From Stenotrophomonas sp. MMGLT7 (GTDB lineage: Bacteria > Pseudomonadota > Gammaproteobacteria > Xanthomonadales > Xanthomonadaceae), in the NCBI RefSeq assembly GCF_021168555.1, contig NZ_JAJOZS010000002.1, positions 248,001 through 312,000 of the forward strand: a stretch of 64,000 bases of DNA. Direction: 5' to 3'. Made by a program: the position numbers and the translations under genes. This document shows, one piece after another, positions 1 through 7,828 of this stretch (position 1 is its first letter; each line of letters opens with the position of its first letter). Under the pieces are notes generated by a model. It searched no databases and was not told the origin of the DNA. It saw nothing but the letters and a program-made list of their open reading frames with translations.

Positions 1-1032
1 CCTTCCCCAGCGGATCGCAGGCAGCTCGACCAGCTTGTGGAACAGCAGCGCGAGCGCCAGGCTGGCCACCAGCAAGCCCACGAACGTGGCGCCCTTGCCA
101 GCCCGGGTCTCGGGTGCCGGAAGGAACTTCTGCACCACATTCATCAGCGGGAAGTGCAGCAGGTAGAGCGAGTAGGAGACGTCGCCCAGGAACCCGAGGG
201 ACTTCACCTCGGGCAGGCGTGCGTGCAGGCCCAGCAGCACCACCGCCGCGAAGATCGGCGCGGCGAACCAGAATCCATGGCTCATGCCGAACGGGACCGG
301 CCCCTCGACGAACGCGGCCGGCACGGCGCACAGCAGCACCGCCAGGGCGAGGTACTTCAGCGCCTTGCTGGCGCGATGCCGGGACGCCCTCTCGAACAGC
401 ACCGCCACCACCATCCCGAAGGCGAACTCGTAGAAGATCGTGTTGCTCAGGACCTGCAGCGGGACGTTCCACCACGCCACGACCGGGAACCGCGCCGACG
501 CCTGCGAGGAGAACGCATAGGATCCGTTGGCCGCGGTCTGCAGTCCCAGCGTCAGCGCCACGATCAGCAGGATGCACAGCGGCACGCGGTACTTCCGGCT
601 CACGGCCATCGCCGCGCAGAACAGCAGGTAGAAGTACACCTCGTAGGTCAGCGTCCACGGCGGACCGAGCATGTTGTAGCCGAACTCCGGGCCCTGGTCG
701 CGGTAGTCCTCCAGGCACAGGGCCAGCGAGCAAAGCTGGTCCGACAGGCTCCGGTCGCGGTAGAGCGCCAGTGTCGCCAGCAGCCAGACCACGAAGAAGA
801 CCGGGTAGATCCGGAAGAAGCGCTTGGCGGCGAACGAGGCGGGGGGCTCGCGCCCGTCACGAGTGACCAGGGTGATGATGAAGCCGCTGATCATGAAGAA
901 GATGTCCACCCCCAGTGCGCCGGGTATCTGCCGGCTCGCGCTCTCGGGCAGCAGATACGAGAAATGCGCGACCACGACCAGCAACGCGCACAGCCCCCTC
1001 AGGTAATGGATCGAGACGATCTTTCCATGCAT
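1..1032 (-). CDS. Acyltransferase-3 family membrane protein (3' end cut by window edge)
   Basis: The protein is an integral inner-membrane O-acyltransferase of the AT3 (OafA/OpgC-like) family, which moves acyl groups onto cell-surface sugars. The reading frame is open from the ATG at 1032 to base 1, giving 344 residues; the family is usually 340-400, so only the tail is missing. The N-terminus shows the family R-x10-H pattern (Arg12 in HYLRGLCALL, His23 in VVVAHFSY), followed by GVDIFFMISGF, KRFFRIYPVFF and PPWTLTYEVYFYLL, all typical AT3 blocks. Several hydrophobic segments alternate with short loops and the visible end (LFHKLVELPAIRWG) looks like the last helix boundary. An AGGAG lies 11 nt before the start. 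The substrate cannot be read from sequence. It sits at the left end of the putative island next to the HxlR gene. Confidence 0.85.
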   Translation of the reverse strand, partial: MHGKIVSIHYLRGLCALLVVVAHFSYLLPESASRQIPGALGVDIFFMISGFIITLVTRDGREPPASFAAKRFFRIYPVFFVVWLLATLALYRDRSLSDQLCSLALCLEDYRDQGPEFGYNMLGPPWTLTYEVYFYLLFCAAMAVSRKYRVPLCILLIVALTLGLQTAANGSYAFSSQASARFPVVAWWNVPLQVLSNTIFYEFAFGMVVAVLFERASRHRASKALKYLALAVLLCAVPAAFVEGPVPFGMSHGFWFAAPIFAAVVLLGLHARLPEVKSLGFLGDVSYSLYLLHFPLMNVVQKFLPAPETRAGKGATFVGLLVASLALALLFHKLVELPAIRWGR

Positions 1033-1450
1033 TCGACGGGAGGCTCCTGTGGCAGGTAGGGATTGGCCGCATGGCGACGCCGTCGCGAGCTGCATGGGGC
1101 AGCACACGACGAAACAAGGCAGGGAAATGGACCGACGTGCGGAGGTGGAACCGGCCGGTCAGGCCGCGGGCGCGGCGCGGCCAGCGAGGTGTCCGGGCGG
1201 GCGCGGTGGAGCGTGGGAGAAGACGAGGGCGATCGACGCCGGGATCGGACTGAACATGCATTCCAGTCTACGAGGGCCTTCGTTATGGTTCGGCTAACCG
1301 CGTGCCCCTGGCGTCCGGCGTTCAGCTGCGGGCCGGCCCGTGGTGAAGCGACGACAGCCGGGAACGCAGGCATGCCGAGCGGGCACACGGCCTTCCACCG
1401 GGCCGCAATAGCAGCTCGTTGGAAGGCGCACCTCATCCCCCGCACACGAC
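1033..1450. other. Intergenic region without a convincing gene
   Basis: About 420 bp between the acyltransferase start and the HxlR stop. Short frames here have no family resemblance. An imperfect inverted repeat (CCTTCCA ... TGGAAGG, about 1390-1425) could form a hairpin but lacks a T-run, so I do not call a terminator. Confidence 0.5.
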
Positions 1451-1813
1451 TCAGTGGCTCGCGTCGTAGCGCACCCGGTTCCCGTGGATGGCTGCGCGAT
1501 GGGCGACGGCCCATTCCGCCAACCGCCGCAGCGGGTCGGACAAGGATTGCCCCAGCGCGGTCAATGCATAGTCCACCTGCGGCGGCGTGGTGGCACGGAC
1601 CGTGCGCTCGACCATGCCGTCGCGTTCGAGCGCCTTGAGCGTGCGGGCCAGCATCTGCTGCGAGATCCCGCCAACCTGGCGCTTGATGTCGTTGAAGCGC
1701 CGCGGCCGATCGTGCAGGGCGACCACCACCTGCACGGTCCATTTGTCCCCGACCCTGCCGAGAAACTCGCCGACCCCTCGGCAATCGCGGGCAACGGATG
1801 CGGTCTCATCCAT
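1451..1813 (-). CDS. HxlR-family transcriptional regulator
   Basis: A small winged-helix DNA-binding protein of the HxlR family, 120 residues, a normal size. The motif GRVGDKWTVQVVVAL near the N-terminus and the winged-helix stretch containing FNDIKRQVGGISQQMLARTL are diagnostic. A conserved cysteine, C10 in VARDCRGVGE, sits where redox- or aldehyde-sensing HxlR members carry one. The ATG at 1813 is preferred because AGGA sits 9 nt upstream; a GTG at 1861 in the same frame would add 16 residues but has no ribosome site. The gene is divergent from the alpha/beta hydrolase at 1961, and HxlR proteins commonly control their divergent neighbour, often an oxidoreductase or hydrolase responding to electrophiles. 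Regulation of that neighbour is inference. Confidence 0.88.
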   Translation of the reverse strand: MDETASVARDCRGVGEFLGRVGDKWTVQVVVALHDRPRRFNDIKRQVGGISQQMLARTLKALERDGMVERTVRATTPPQVDYALTALGQSLSDPLRRLAEWAVAHRAAIHGNRVRYDASH

Positions 1814-1870
1814 ATGACTTGGTCCTGGAAATATGCGTTTGACGGGCAATCTTTTAGTCACCTATGTTGC

Positions 1871-1893
1871 CCTGGTCAACAGAATTGACCTGG
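1871..1893. promoter_or_regulatory. Inverted repeat, candidate HxlR operator
   Basis: GGTCAA-CAGAA-TTGACC is perfect at 1874-1890 and extends to nine-base arms with one mismatch (1871-1893). It lies between the divergent hxlR-type gene and the hydrolase, where an autoregulatory operator would be expected. Confidence 0.5.
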
Positions 1894-1960
1894 ACGCGCA
1901 CCGGTCCGGTGCCGGCATCGGCCGGTCGCAGCGGCGCTTCATCGAGAGAGGAAAACCAGC

Positions 1961-2899
1961 ATGTCGATCCATGTCGAGGAAGGCGCAAGCGCGAACGTTC
2001 CTGCCGCCACCGTATCCATCCGTCCGGTCGTGCTGCCCGCACCGGGCCGGGGGGCGGACCTGCAGCTTCGTGTTTCGGCTCCTGCGACCGGGCGCGACCT
2101 GCCGATCATCGTCTTCTCGCACGGCTTCGGCTCCTCCATGGACGGGTACGCGCCGCTGGTCGACTACTGGGCCGCGCGGGGCTTCGTCGTGATCCAGCCG
2201 ACCCACCTGGATTCCAGGCGGCTCGGCCTGCCCGCGGACGATCCCCGGACGCCGGAGATCTGGCGGTTCCGCGTCGAGGACATGAAGCGCACCCTCGACA
2301 ATCTCGACGCGATCGAGAACGCGTTGCCCGGCCTTGCCGGGCGTGTCGATCGCGGCCGCGTGGCTGCCGCAGGGCATTCGTTCGGCGGTCACACCACGAG
2401 CATGCTGCTCGGCGCACGGGTGCTCGGTGCGGACGGCGGACCGGGGGAGGACATGTCCGACCGGCGGATCCAGGCCGGCGTGCTGCTCGCCGCCGGCGGC
2501 CGGGGCGGAAAGGACCTCAGCGCATTCGCGGCCGAGCACCTGCCGTACCTGAATTCCGACTTCGCCCGGATGACCACGCCGACGCTGGTCGTCGCGGGCG
2601 ACAACGACCGCTCCCCGCTCACCGTCCGCGGCCCGGACTGGTTCACCGACCCGTACTTCCTGAGCCCGGGCGGCAGGGGCCTGCTTGCGCTTCCTGGAGG
2701 CGAACACATGCTGGGCGGCATCTCGGGGTACGACGTCAAGGAGACGACCGACGAGAACCCGGACCGCGTCGCGGTGGTGCGGCGGATGACCTGGGCCTTC
2801 CTGCGCAGCACGCTCCATCCCGAGGATCCCGCCTGGTCAGCGGCCTGCGCCGGCTTGATGGAAGACCCCGCCCCGCCGGCGCGGGTCGAACGCAAGTAA
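1961..2899 (+). CDS. Alpha/beta hydrolase (dienelactone hydrolase / PAF-acetylhydrolase-like)
   Basis: A 312-residue serine hydrolase. The oxyanion strand is IIVFSHGFGSS (about residues 49-59), the nucleophile elbow is GHSFGGH (serine near 140), a late acidic loop lies around TLVVAGDNDRSP, and a histidine in GGEHMLGG completes a likely Ser-Asp-His triad. Homologous proteins are often annotated as chlorophyllase-like or predicted dienelactone hydrolases; the true substrate is unknown. No signal peptide is visible, so it is probably cytoplasmic. AGGA eight bases before the ATG fixes the start. It is divergent from the HxlR regulator, with a palindrome in the shared promoter region, so induction by the HxlR ligand is a reasonable inference. 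Confidence 0.85.
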   Translation: MSIHVEEGASANVPAATVSIRPVVLPAPGRGADLQLRVSAPATGRDLPIIVFSHGFGSSMDGYAPLVDYWAARGFVVIQPTHLDSRRLGLPADDPRTPEIWRFRVEDMKRTLDNLDAIENALPGLAGRVDRGRVAAAGHSFGGHTTSMLLGARVLGADGGPGEDMSDRRIQAGVLLAAGGRGGKDLSAFAAEHLPYLNSDFARMTTPTLVVAGDNDRSPLTVRGPDWFTDPYFLSPGGRGLLALPGGEHMLGGISGYDVKETTDENPDRVAVVRRMTWAFLRSTLHPEDPAWSAACAGLMEDPAPPARVERK

Positions 2900-3179
2900 G
2901 GCGTACTCAGGGCTGTCGGCGCCGGAGCCGGCAAGCGCCGCGTCGGGCCTGTTCGGGACTGCCGGACATATCCACCAGGCGGGGCCCGGCACGTGCTTGA
3001 ACGCGGCCGCGGATGCTGCCTCCGATTCATGGCCCGGCGGCGTAGCGATCATCGGGACCGGTTCGTTCCCGCTTGCTCGAGCGGTCATGAGCCAGAAGCT
3101 GCTATCGACCCGGGCCGCTCCCCATCTGTCGCGCCTGCATATGCGCAAGGGCGGCGTCGACCTACGCGGACGCAACGGC

Positions 3180-5003
3180 TCAGTCGCGTGCCGGCTCGCC
3201 CAGTGCCGCGAGCGCGGCGATGTGCGCCAGATGCGTGAGCCCTTGCGGAAGATTGCCGAGGAAGGCGCCGGAGCGCGGATCGGCCATTTCGGAGAACAGT
3301 CCGCCTCCGCGCGCGAGAGCCTTCGTCAGGCGTTCGAGGCGTGCGCGGGCTTCGTCACGCTGCCCGAGCAGCGCGCGGGCCTCGATCATCCAGAACGAGC
3401 AGGCCAGGAAGCAGCCCTCCTCCGCATCCATTCCGGTGTAACGGTAGTGATAGGGGCCGGCACCGAGTTCGCGGTCGATCGCGTCCAGCGTCAGCTGCAA
3501 CCGTTCGCGGCCGTCGAAGCCGAAGCGCACCGCCAGCGTGAGCGAGGCGTCAAGCGCGTCGCTGCCGGGGAACATCACGAAGGCCTGCTTGGATTCGGAC
3601 CAGCATTCGCGCTCGATCCAGTCCTTGATCCGGTCACGCTCGCGCTGCCAGCGGTCACGGCAGGTGGTGGGAAGCTGGCCTCCATCGGCCAGTTCGACGG
3701 CGCGTGCCAGCGCCTGCCAGCAACTGATCTTGGACATGGTGTAATGCTCGTATTCCGGCAGTTCCCACATGCCGGCGTCGGGCATCCGCCAGCGGTCCGC
3801 GCATTCGTCGGCGAGGCGCGAGAGGGTTTCGGCGCTGGCGCTGTCGAGGATGTTGCAGCTTCCGACGAAGCGGGAGGCGGTCTCGAAAATGTCGCCGTAG
3901 ACGCCGTGCTGGTCCTGGCTCCCGGCGTCGTTGCCGGTCAGCACCGGCCCCGTACCGCGGTAGCCGGGCACGCGCACGTGTTCGGTGGCGGGCACCTCCC
4001 CGCCGTCGAGCGTGTAGCAAACCCGGCAACCGGTCTCGCGCAGCTGGCGCATCAGCCACGAGAAGGCCGCCTTCGCCTCAGGCTCCGCACCGGCCTCGAG
4101 GAAGGAATTGATCGTGTATCCCGCGTCCCGCACCCAGGCGTAGCGGTAGTCGTAGTTCTTCTCGCCGCCGATCCGTTCCGGCAGGGAGGTCGTGGCCGCC
4201 GCCGCGATCGCGCCGGAGGGCGAATGGAGCAGCAGCTTCAGCGCCAGGGCGCTGCGGAGGAAGGCCTCGCGATCGCTCCCGCGATAGCCGAGGTGGCGGG
4301 TCCAGTCGCGCCATTCCCGGTCGGAGATGTCGATCCGCTCGTCGATGTCCTCGATCCGCGGCACCACCAGCGGCTCGTCGCGTCCGGCGACGATGGCCAC
4401 CGTCTCCCGCTCGCCGGCCGCGACCGCCAGGTCGCCAGTGATGCCTTCGTCCGCCCAGTCGCTGCGGACGCCGCCGCTGTGGACGAAAAGGCCGAGAACC
4501 GATTTGACGTGGAAGACCGCGTGCTTGCCGACCGTGGAGTGATAGGGGCTGGCCGCGCCGCCCTGCCGCCCCGGCCGCATCTCGAAGGTGAAACGCACGC
4601 GCCCTTCCAGTCCCTCGACCCGGCGGGCAAGTTCCGTCCATGGCAGGCGGCCGGCGGTACCGCTGTTGAGGGACTCCGTGAGCCTGGCGCGCCCGTCCGG
4701 CGTCGTGAAGACGGTTTCCAGGACGTTGCTGTTCGCCCGGTAGCTGCGCTCGACCGTGAACGGCCCGTCAGGCTGCAGGGAAAAGCGCCCGCCCTCCGCC
4801 GCGTCGAGCAGGCGGTCGAACAGCGGCGGGGAATGCATGTCGGGAACGCACCACCAGTCGATCGACCCGTCGGCCCCGGACAAGGCCACGGACCGCCCGT
4901 CGCCGAGCGCTGCGTAGTCTTCCAGTGGGAGATGGCCGCCGGTTCTGGAAGGTTCCGAGACGCCGGAGCGGACGGGTTGTGATGATGCGGGGACGATGTT
5001 CAA
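3180..5003 (-). CDS. Glycoside hydrolase family 15 protein (glucoamylase/trehalase-like)
   Basis: A cytoplasmic GH15 enzyme of about 607 residues. The first about 220 residues form the trehalase-like beta-sandwich domain (PLEDYAALGDG, GSIDWWCVPDM, SPPLFDRLLD). The rest is the (alpha/alpha)6 barrel with NYDYRYAWVRDAGYT, typical of the substrate-binding wall, and PDAGMWELPEYEHYTMSK, which carries the first catalytic glutamate (MWE); the second lies in the C-terminal part around YRYTGMDAEEGCFL. The family includes glucoamylases, trehalases and glucodextranases, and the substrate is not resolved here. There is no ATG near the N-terminus. I choose TTG at 5003 because AAAGGA sits 8 nt upstream; a TTG at 5030 would add nine residues. 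No trehalose-synthesis gene is adjacent, so it appears as a lone accessory gene. Confidence 0.9.
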   Translation of the reverse strand: MNIVPASSQPVRSGVSEPSRTGGHLPLEDYAALGDGRSVALSGADGSIDWWCVPDMHSPPLFDRLLDAAEGGRFSLQPDGPFTVERSYRANSNVLETVFTTPDGRARLTESLNSGTAGRLPWTELARRVEGLEGRVRFTFEMRPGRQGGAASPYHSTVGKHAVFHVKSVLGLFVHSGGVRSDWADEGITGDLAVAAGERETVAIVAGRDEPLVVPRIEDIDERIDISDREWRDWTRHLGYRGSDREAFLRSALALKLLLHSPSGAIAAAATTSLPERIGGEKNYDYRYAWVRDAGYTINSFLEAGAEPEAKAAFSWLMRQLRETGCRVCYTLDGGEVPATEHVRVPGYRGTGPVLTGNDAGSQDQHGVYGDIFETASRFVGSCNILDSASAETLSRLADECADRWRMPDAGMWELPEYEHYTMSKISCWQALARAVELADGGQLPTTCRDRWQRERDRIKDWIERECWSESKQAFVMFPGSDALDASLTLAVRFGFDGRERLQLTLDAIDRELGAGPYHYRYTGMDAEEGCFLACSFWMIEARALLGQRDEARARLERLTKALARGGGLFSEMADPRSGAFLGNLPQGLTHLAHIAALAALGEPARD

Positions 5004-5224
5004 ACCGGGATTCCTTTTGACGACCGGCAACGGCTCCGCCGCCCCTGTGGCGATCGAGACGGCCGCGACGTTCCTGCGATGGTGCGGCGCAAAAACATGC
5101 TGGCCGGCCGGTTCGTTTCTTGTGAAAACGGCAACACGTTCTTTTCATATCGAGCCGTGGCCGATGGCAGGCCTGGACCACGTCATCTGCGCTGGCCACG
5201 GTCGGCCGCTTGGCGAGCAAGGAG

Positions 5225-6040
5225 TCACGCACCCAGTGAGCGATTTGCGTGCTCGTCGTCGGCCGGCCGGGAGACATCGGCGACGTGCGCCATCAAGCCC
5301 GTCCGATCCGGTGCGACATGATCGCCAAGGACATGGCGGTCAGGGTAGTCGCCGCCATTCTGCGCTCGGAAGGCGATCGGTTCGTCCTCGAACAGCCGTT
5401 CCACCCGGCGGCGCCAAGCCGCGACGGCTTCGGCCATGCCTCTGGCGTCGATTCCCGCAGCCCCATGGACAGCGAAGGTGGGCAGCACCTGCATGCCGGA
5501 AAAGAACAGCGTGCCGTGGGTGATGGGAAACAGCAGTTGTTCCAATGGCCCGTTGATGCCGCGAGGCGAGTAGTCGATCGCCGGCCCACCGACAGAGACC
5601 GCCAACAGCGCGCGCTTGCCCGCGAAACCACCATCGCCATAACGATAGGCGTTGCCGGCGCCCCGGTAGCCATAGGCCAGGCCGTAGGCCCACACCCTGT
5701 CCACCCAGCCCTTCATGATCGCCGGCATGCTGAACCACCACAGCGGGAAATGCAGGATCAACGCATCGGCGGCCAGGAGCTTGCGTTGTTCTTCCTCGAC
5801 GTCGGGCGTCTGGCAACCATTGGCGAACGCATGTCCCGATTCCTGGATGAAGGACAGGCGGTCCTGGTCGGCTCGCCCGGGAAAGTCCTGGGCGTCGAAT
5901 ACCGCCTTCCACCCCATGGCGTACAAGTCGGACTGCATGACCTCGTGTCCCCGGTCTTTCAGAACGTCAAAGGAAATGTCGGCGAGTTGATGGGTGACCG
6001 ATGTGCGCTCGGGGTGGGCATGGACAAGGAGGATTTTCAT
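5225..6040 (-). CDS. NAD(P)H:quinone oxidoreductase, flavodoxin-like fold
   Basis: A 271-residue flavoprotein of the NQO/MdaB/KefF group (Flavodoxin_2 fold), which reduces quinones or nitro compounds by two electrons using FAD or FMN and NAD(P)H. Diagnostic stretches are KILLVHAHPER at the N-terminus (flavin phosphate loop), ADALILHFPLWWFSMPAI and MKGWVDRVWAYGLAY (active-site face), and ALLAVSVGGP. The second in-frame ATG at 6040 is preferred because GGAG lies 9 nt before it; the upstream ATG at 6055 would add MEYTS. The C-terminal about 60 residues (after GGDYPDRHVLGDHVAP) are longer than in most relatives. It is divergent from a LysR regulator at 6127, the usual layout for a regulator and its oxidoreductase target. 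Confidence 0.9.
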   Translation of the reverse strand: MKILLVHAHPERTSVTHQLADISFDVLKDRGHEVMQSDLYAMGWKAVFDAQDFPGRADQDRLSFIQESGHAFANGCQTPDVEEEQRKLLAADALILHFPLWWFSMPAIMKGWVDRVWAYGLAYGYRGAGNAYRYGDGGFAGKRALLAVSVGGPAIDYSPRGINGPLEQLLFPITHGTLFFSGMQVLPTFAVHGAAGIDARGMAEAVAAWRRRVERLFEDEPIAFRAQNGGDYPDRHVLGDHVAPDRTGLMAHVADVSRPADDEHANRSLGA

Positions 6041-6126
6041 GCTGGTGTACTCCATCGGTAGATGGGGGCACGGTAAGACGGCATTATTTATAGTGGAAAT
6101 GAATGATCTTAATTTCTGATATAGCC

Positions 6127-7023
6127 ATGAATAATTCCTTGAGGCGCCTCGACCTGAATCTTCTGGTCACGCTCGACGCGTTGTTGATCGAGCACAACGT
6201 GACCCGCGCGGCCGAGCGCCTGCATCTGTCGCAACCTAGCGTGAGCGTGCAGCTCTCCCGGTTACGCGAGTTCTTCGACGACCCGCTGCTGCTGCCCGGT
6301 CCGCGTGGCATGCGTCCCACCGCTCGCGCCGACGAACTGCGCGAACCGCTGCGGCAGGCATTGGCCACGCTGGAGCAAGCAGTCGCGCCCTCCAATCCTT
6401 TCGATCCAGCCCAGGCCAGCCAGACCTGGCGCATTGCGGCCTCCGACTACAGCGAGTTCACGATCCTGCTGCCCGCCCTGTCGTCACTGCGCAAGGCTGC
6501 ACCCGCAACACGGCTGGCCATCGTGCAATGCGCCCCTTCGCAAGTGGCGAAGAAGGCGGAACAAGGAGACATCGACCTGGCATTTCTCATTGGCGCCGAA
6601 GCGCCACCGGATTTGCGCCGCAGGCTGATGTTCACGGAGCGCTACGTGCTTGCAGGTCGTGCCGGACACCCGCGCTTGAAACGTCGCCCGACGTTGGCCC
6701 AGTTCTGCAAGCTTGACCATGTCATCGTGTCGCCGGACGGTGGCGGCTTCCATGGCGTGACGGATGCGGCATTGGCCGAGCGAGGCACGACGCGCCACAT
6801 CGCCTTGTCGGTACCGCACTTCCTGTTCCTGGGCGCGGTGCTGGCGCACACCGACATGGTGGCAATGGTGCCGTCGCGACTGGTAGGCGGCGATGCCGCG
6901 CTGCAGGTCGTCGAGCCGCCGCTCGACGTTCCCGGCTTCGACATGCTGATGCTCTGGCCCGAACGGGCTCACCGCGATCCCGCGCATCAGTGGCTGCGCG
7001 AACACACTGCCAATTCGACATGA
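6127..7023 (+). CDS. LysR-family transcriptional regulator
   Basis: A 298-residue LysR-type regulator of the NodD-like branch. The N-terminal winged helix reads LRRLDLNLLVTLDALL, then NVTRAAERLHLSQPSVSVQL (recognition helix), followed by the effector-binding domain from about residue 90 (WRIAASDYSEFTILLPAL). Start at 6127 matches the usual MNNSLRRLDLN opening; an ATG at 6103 would add eight residues and neither has a strong ribosome site. The intergenic region toward the quinone reductase is noticeably AT-rich compared with surroundings, as expected for a shared promoter. It probably controls that divergent gene and itself; the inducer is unknown. Confidence 0.9.
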   Translation: MNNSLRRLDLNLLVTLDALLIEHNVTRAAERLHLSQPSVSVQLSRLREFFDDPLLLPGPRGMRPTARADELREPLRQALATLEQAVAPSNPFDPAQASQTWRIAASDYSEFTILLPALSSLRKAAPATRLAIVQCAPSQVAKKAEQGDIDLAFLIGAEAPPDLRRRLMFTERYVLAGRAGHPRLKRRPTLAQFCKLDHVIVSPDGGGFHGVTDAALAERGTTRHIALSVPHFLFLGAVLAHTDMVAMVPSRLVGGDAALQVVEPPLDVPGFDMLMLWPERAHRDPAHQWLREHTANST

Positions 7024-7041
7024 GCAATGCCGCTGGCGCCG

Positions 7042-7451
7042 TCACACAGCCAGCCCCTGTTCGGCCAGACCCGTGTCGCCGGCTGACCTTCCTCGGGCGG
7101 ATTGCCGGGAGTCCACATGGGCGATCCAGCGGCGCGACTTGCCGACCGCCTGTGCGTGGAGCGCCATGGGCAGCATGTTGGGGACGTTGTAGCTGTTCTC
7201 CTCGGCGGCCCTGGCCGCGAAGCGCTTGCGCTCGACGTGCGGGTAGGTGCCCGACGCCAGCAGGGCGCGGGCCTCGTCGCGCCGGGATAGGTCCCAAACG
7301 ACATGCGCTTCTGCCTGGCGAGCCAGCAATGGCGAAAGTGCCGGGATTTGCATCCGCTCGCCGAGACATGGATGGCGAGGCCATCCTGGTCCGCGATCGA
7401 ACAGGGCTTGCCGGTGGTCCGTGCCCGCCTGACGACAACGTCCGAAAGTGC
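7042..7451 (-). pseudogene. Decayed P4-type tyrosine integrase (N-terminal fragment)
   Basis: The minus strand from 7451 reads ALSDVVVRRARTTGKP, then DQDGLAIHVSASGCKS, then RQKRMSFGTYPG, which is the DUF4102/arm-binding domain of P4-like integrases (family pattern L-S-D-t-x-v-R ... D-x-x-G-L-x-l-x-V ... L-x-L-G-x-Y-P). At about 7281 the frame shifts and some eight codons are missing; the second frame continues RDEARALLASGTYPHVERKR, the conserved next block of the same domain. The catalytic R-H-R-Y half is absent, so the gene is a dead fragment. It begins about 230 bp downstream of the 3' end of the tRNA-Gly(CCC) gene and points away from it, exactly where P4-type elements place int. The match is from memory of the family and was not searched. 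Confidence 0.72.
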
Positions 7452-7681
7452 CCTGGTTCCAGCTCCTGAACTTACGGTCAGGATTGGATGCGTCCTGGAA
7501 TCCTTGCTCCTCCAGCGACAATGCGGAAAGCCATGCGCCCGGATTGCGATGGCCTCAGCAATGGCCTCGAAAGCGCTGGCTACCGGTGGAATTCAGTGGA
7601 AGTCACCGGAACATCGAAGGAGGAAAAATCGTCTGTATTCAAGCCCTTAGGGAACCCAGTGGAACTCAGCAGAACTTGAAT

Positions 7682-7755
7682 TGGAGCGGGCGAAGGGAAT
7701 CGAACCCTCGTCAGTAGCTTGGGAAGCTACAGCTCTACCATTGAGCTACGCCCGC
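7682..7755 (-). tRNA. tRNA-Gly (anticodon CCC)
   Basis: A complete cloverleaf on the minus strand: acceptor GCGGGCG pairs with CGCCCGC, D-arm contains AGCTCAATGGTAGAGCT, the anticodon stem GTAGC/GCTAC encloses loop TTCCCAA (anticodon CCC), and the T-arm is AGGGTTCGATTCCCT. The discriminator base is T and CCA is encoded (7682-7684). It closely resembles glyU of enteric bacteria. Its 3' end faces the decayed integrase, so it is the likely attachment site of the former element. Confidence 0.97.
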
Positions 7756-7828
7756 GACGTGCGGCAAGTCTATGCGCGCAGGCCGGCCGAACGCAACGAG
7801 GCGCCGCCGCGGCGACGCCCCGCCCGCC

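Noticed and set aside
1390-1425. Terminator after the HxlR gene
   Set aside because: Weak inverted repeat, no T-run, and unclear orientation.
2997-4982. 661-codon open frame opposite the GH15 gene
   Set aside because: Antisense shadow: no family motifs, driven by GC-rich third positions of the real gene.
7042-7521. Intact 159-codon hypothetical gene
   Set aside because: Only the middle portion is integrase-like and the rest is in another frame, so a frameshifted remnant explains it better than an intact gene.
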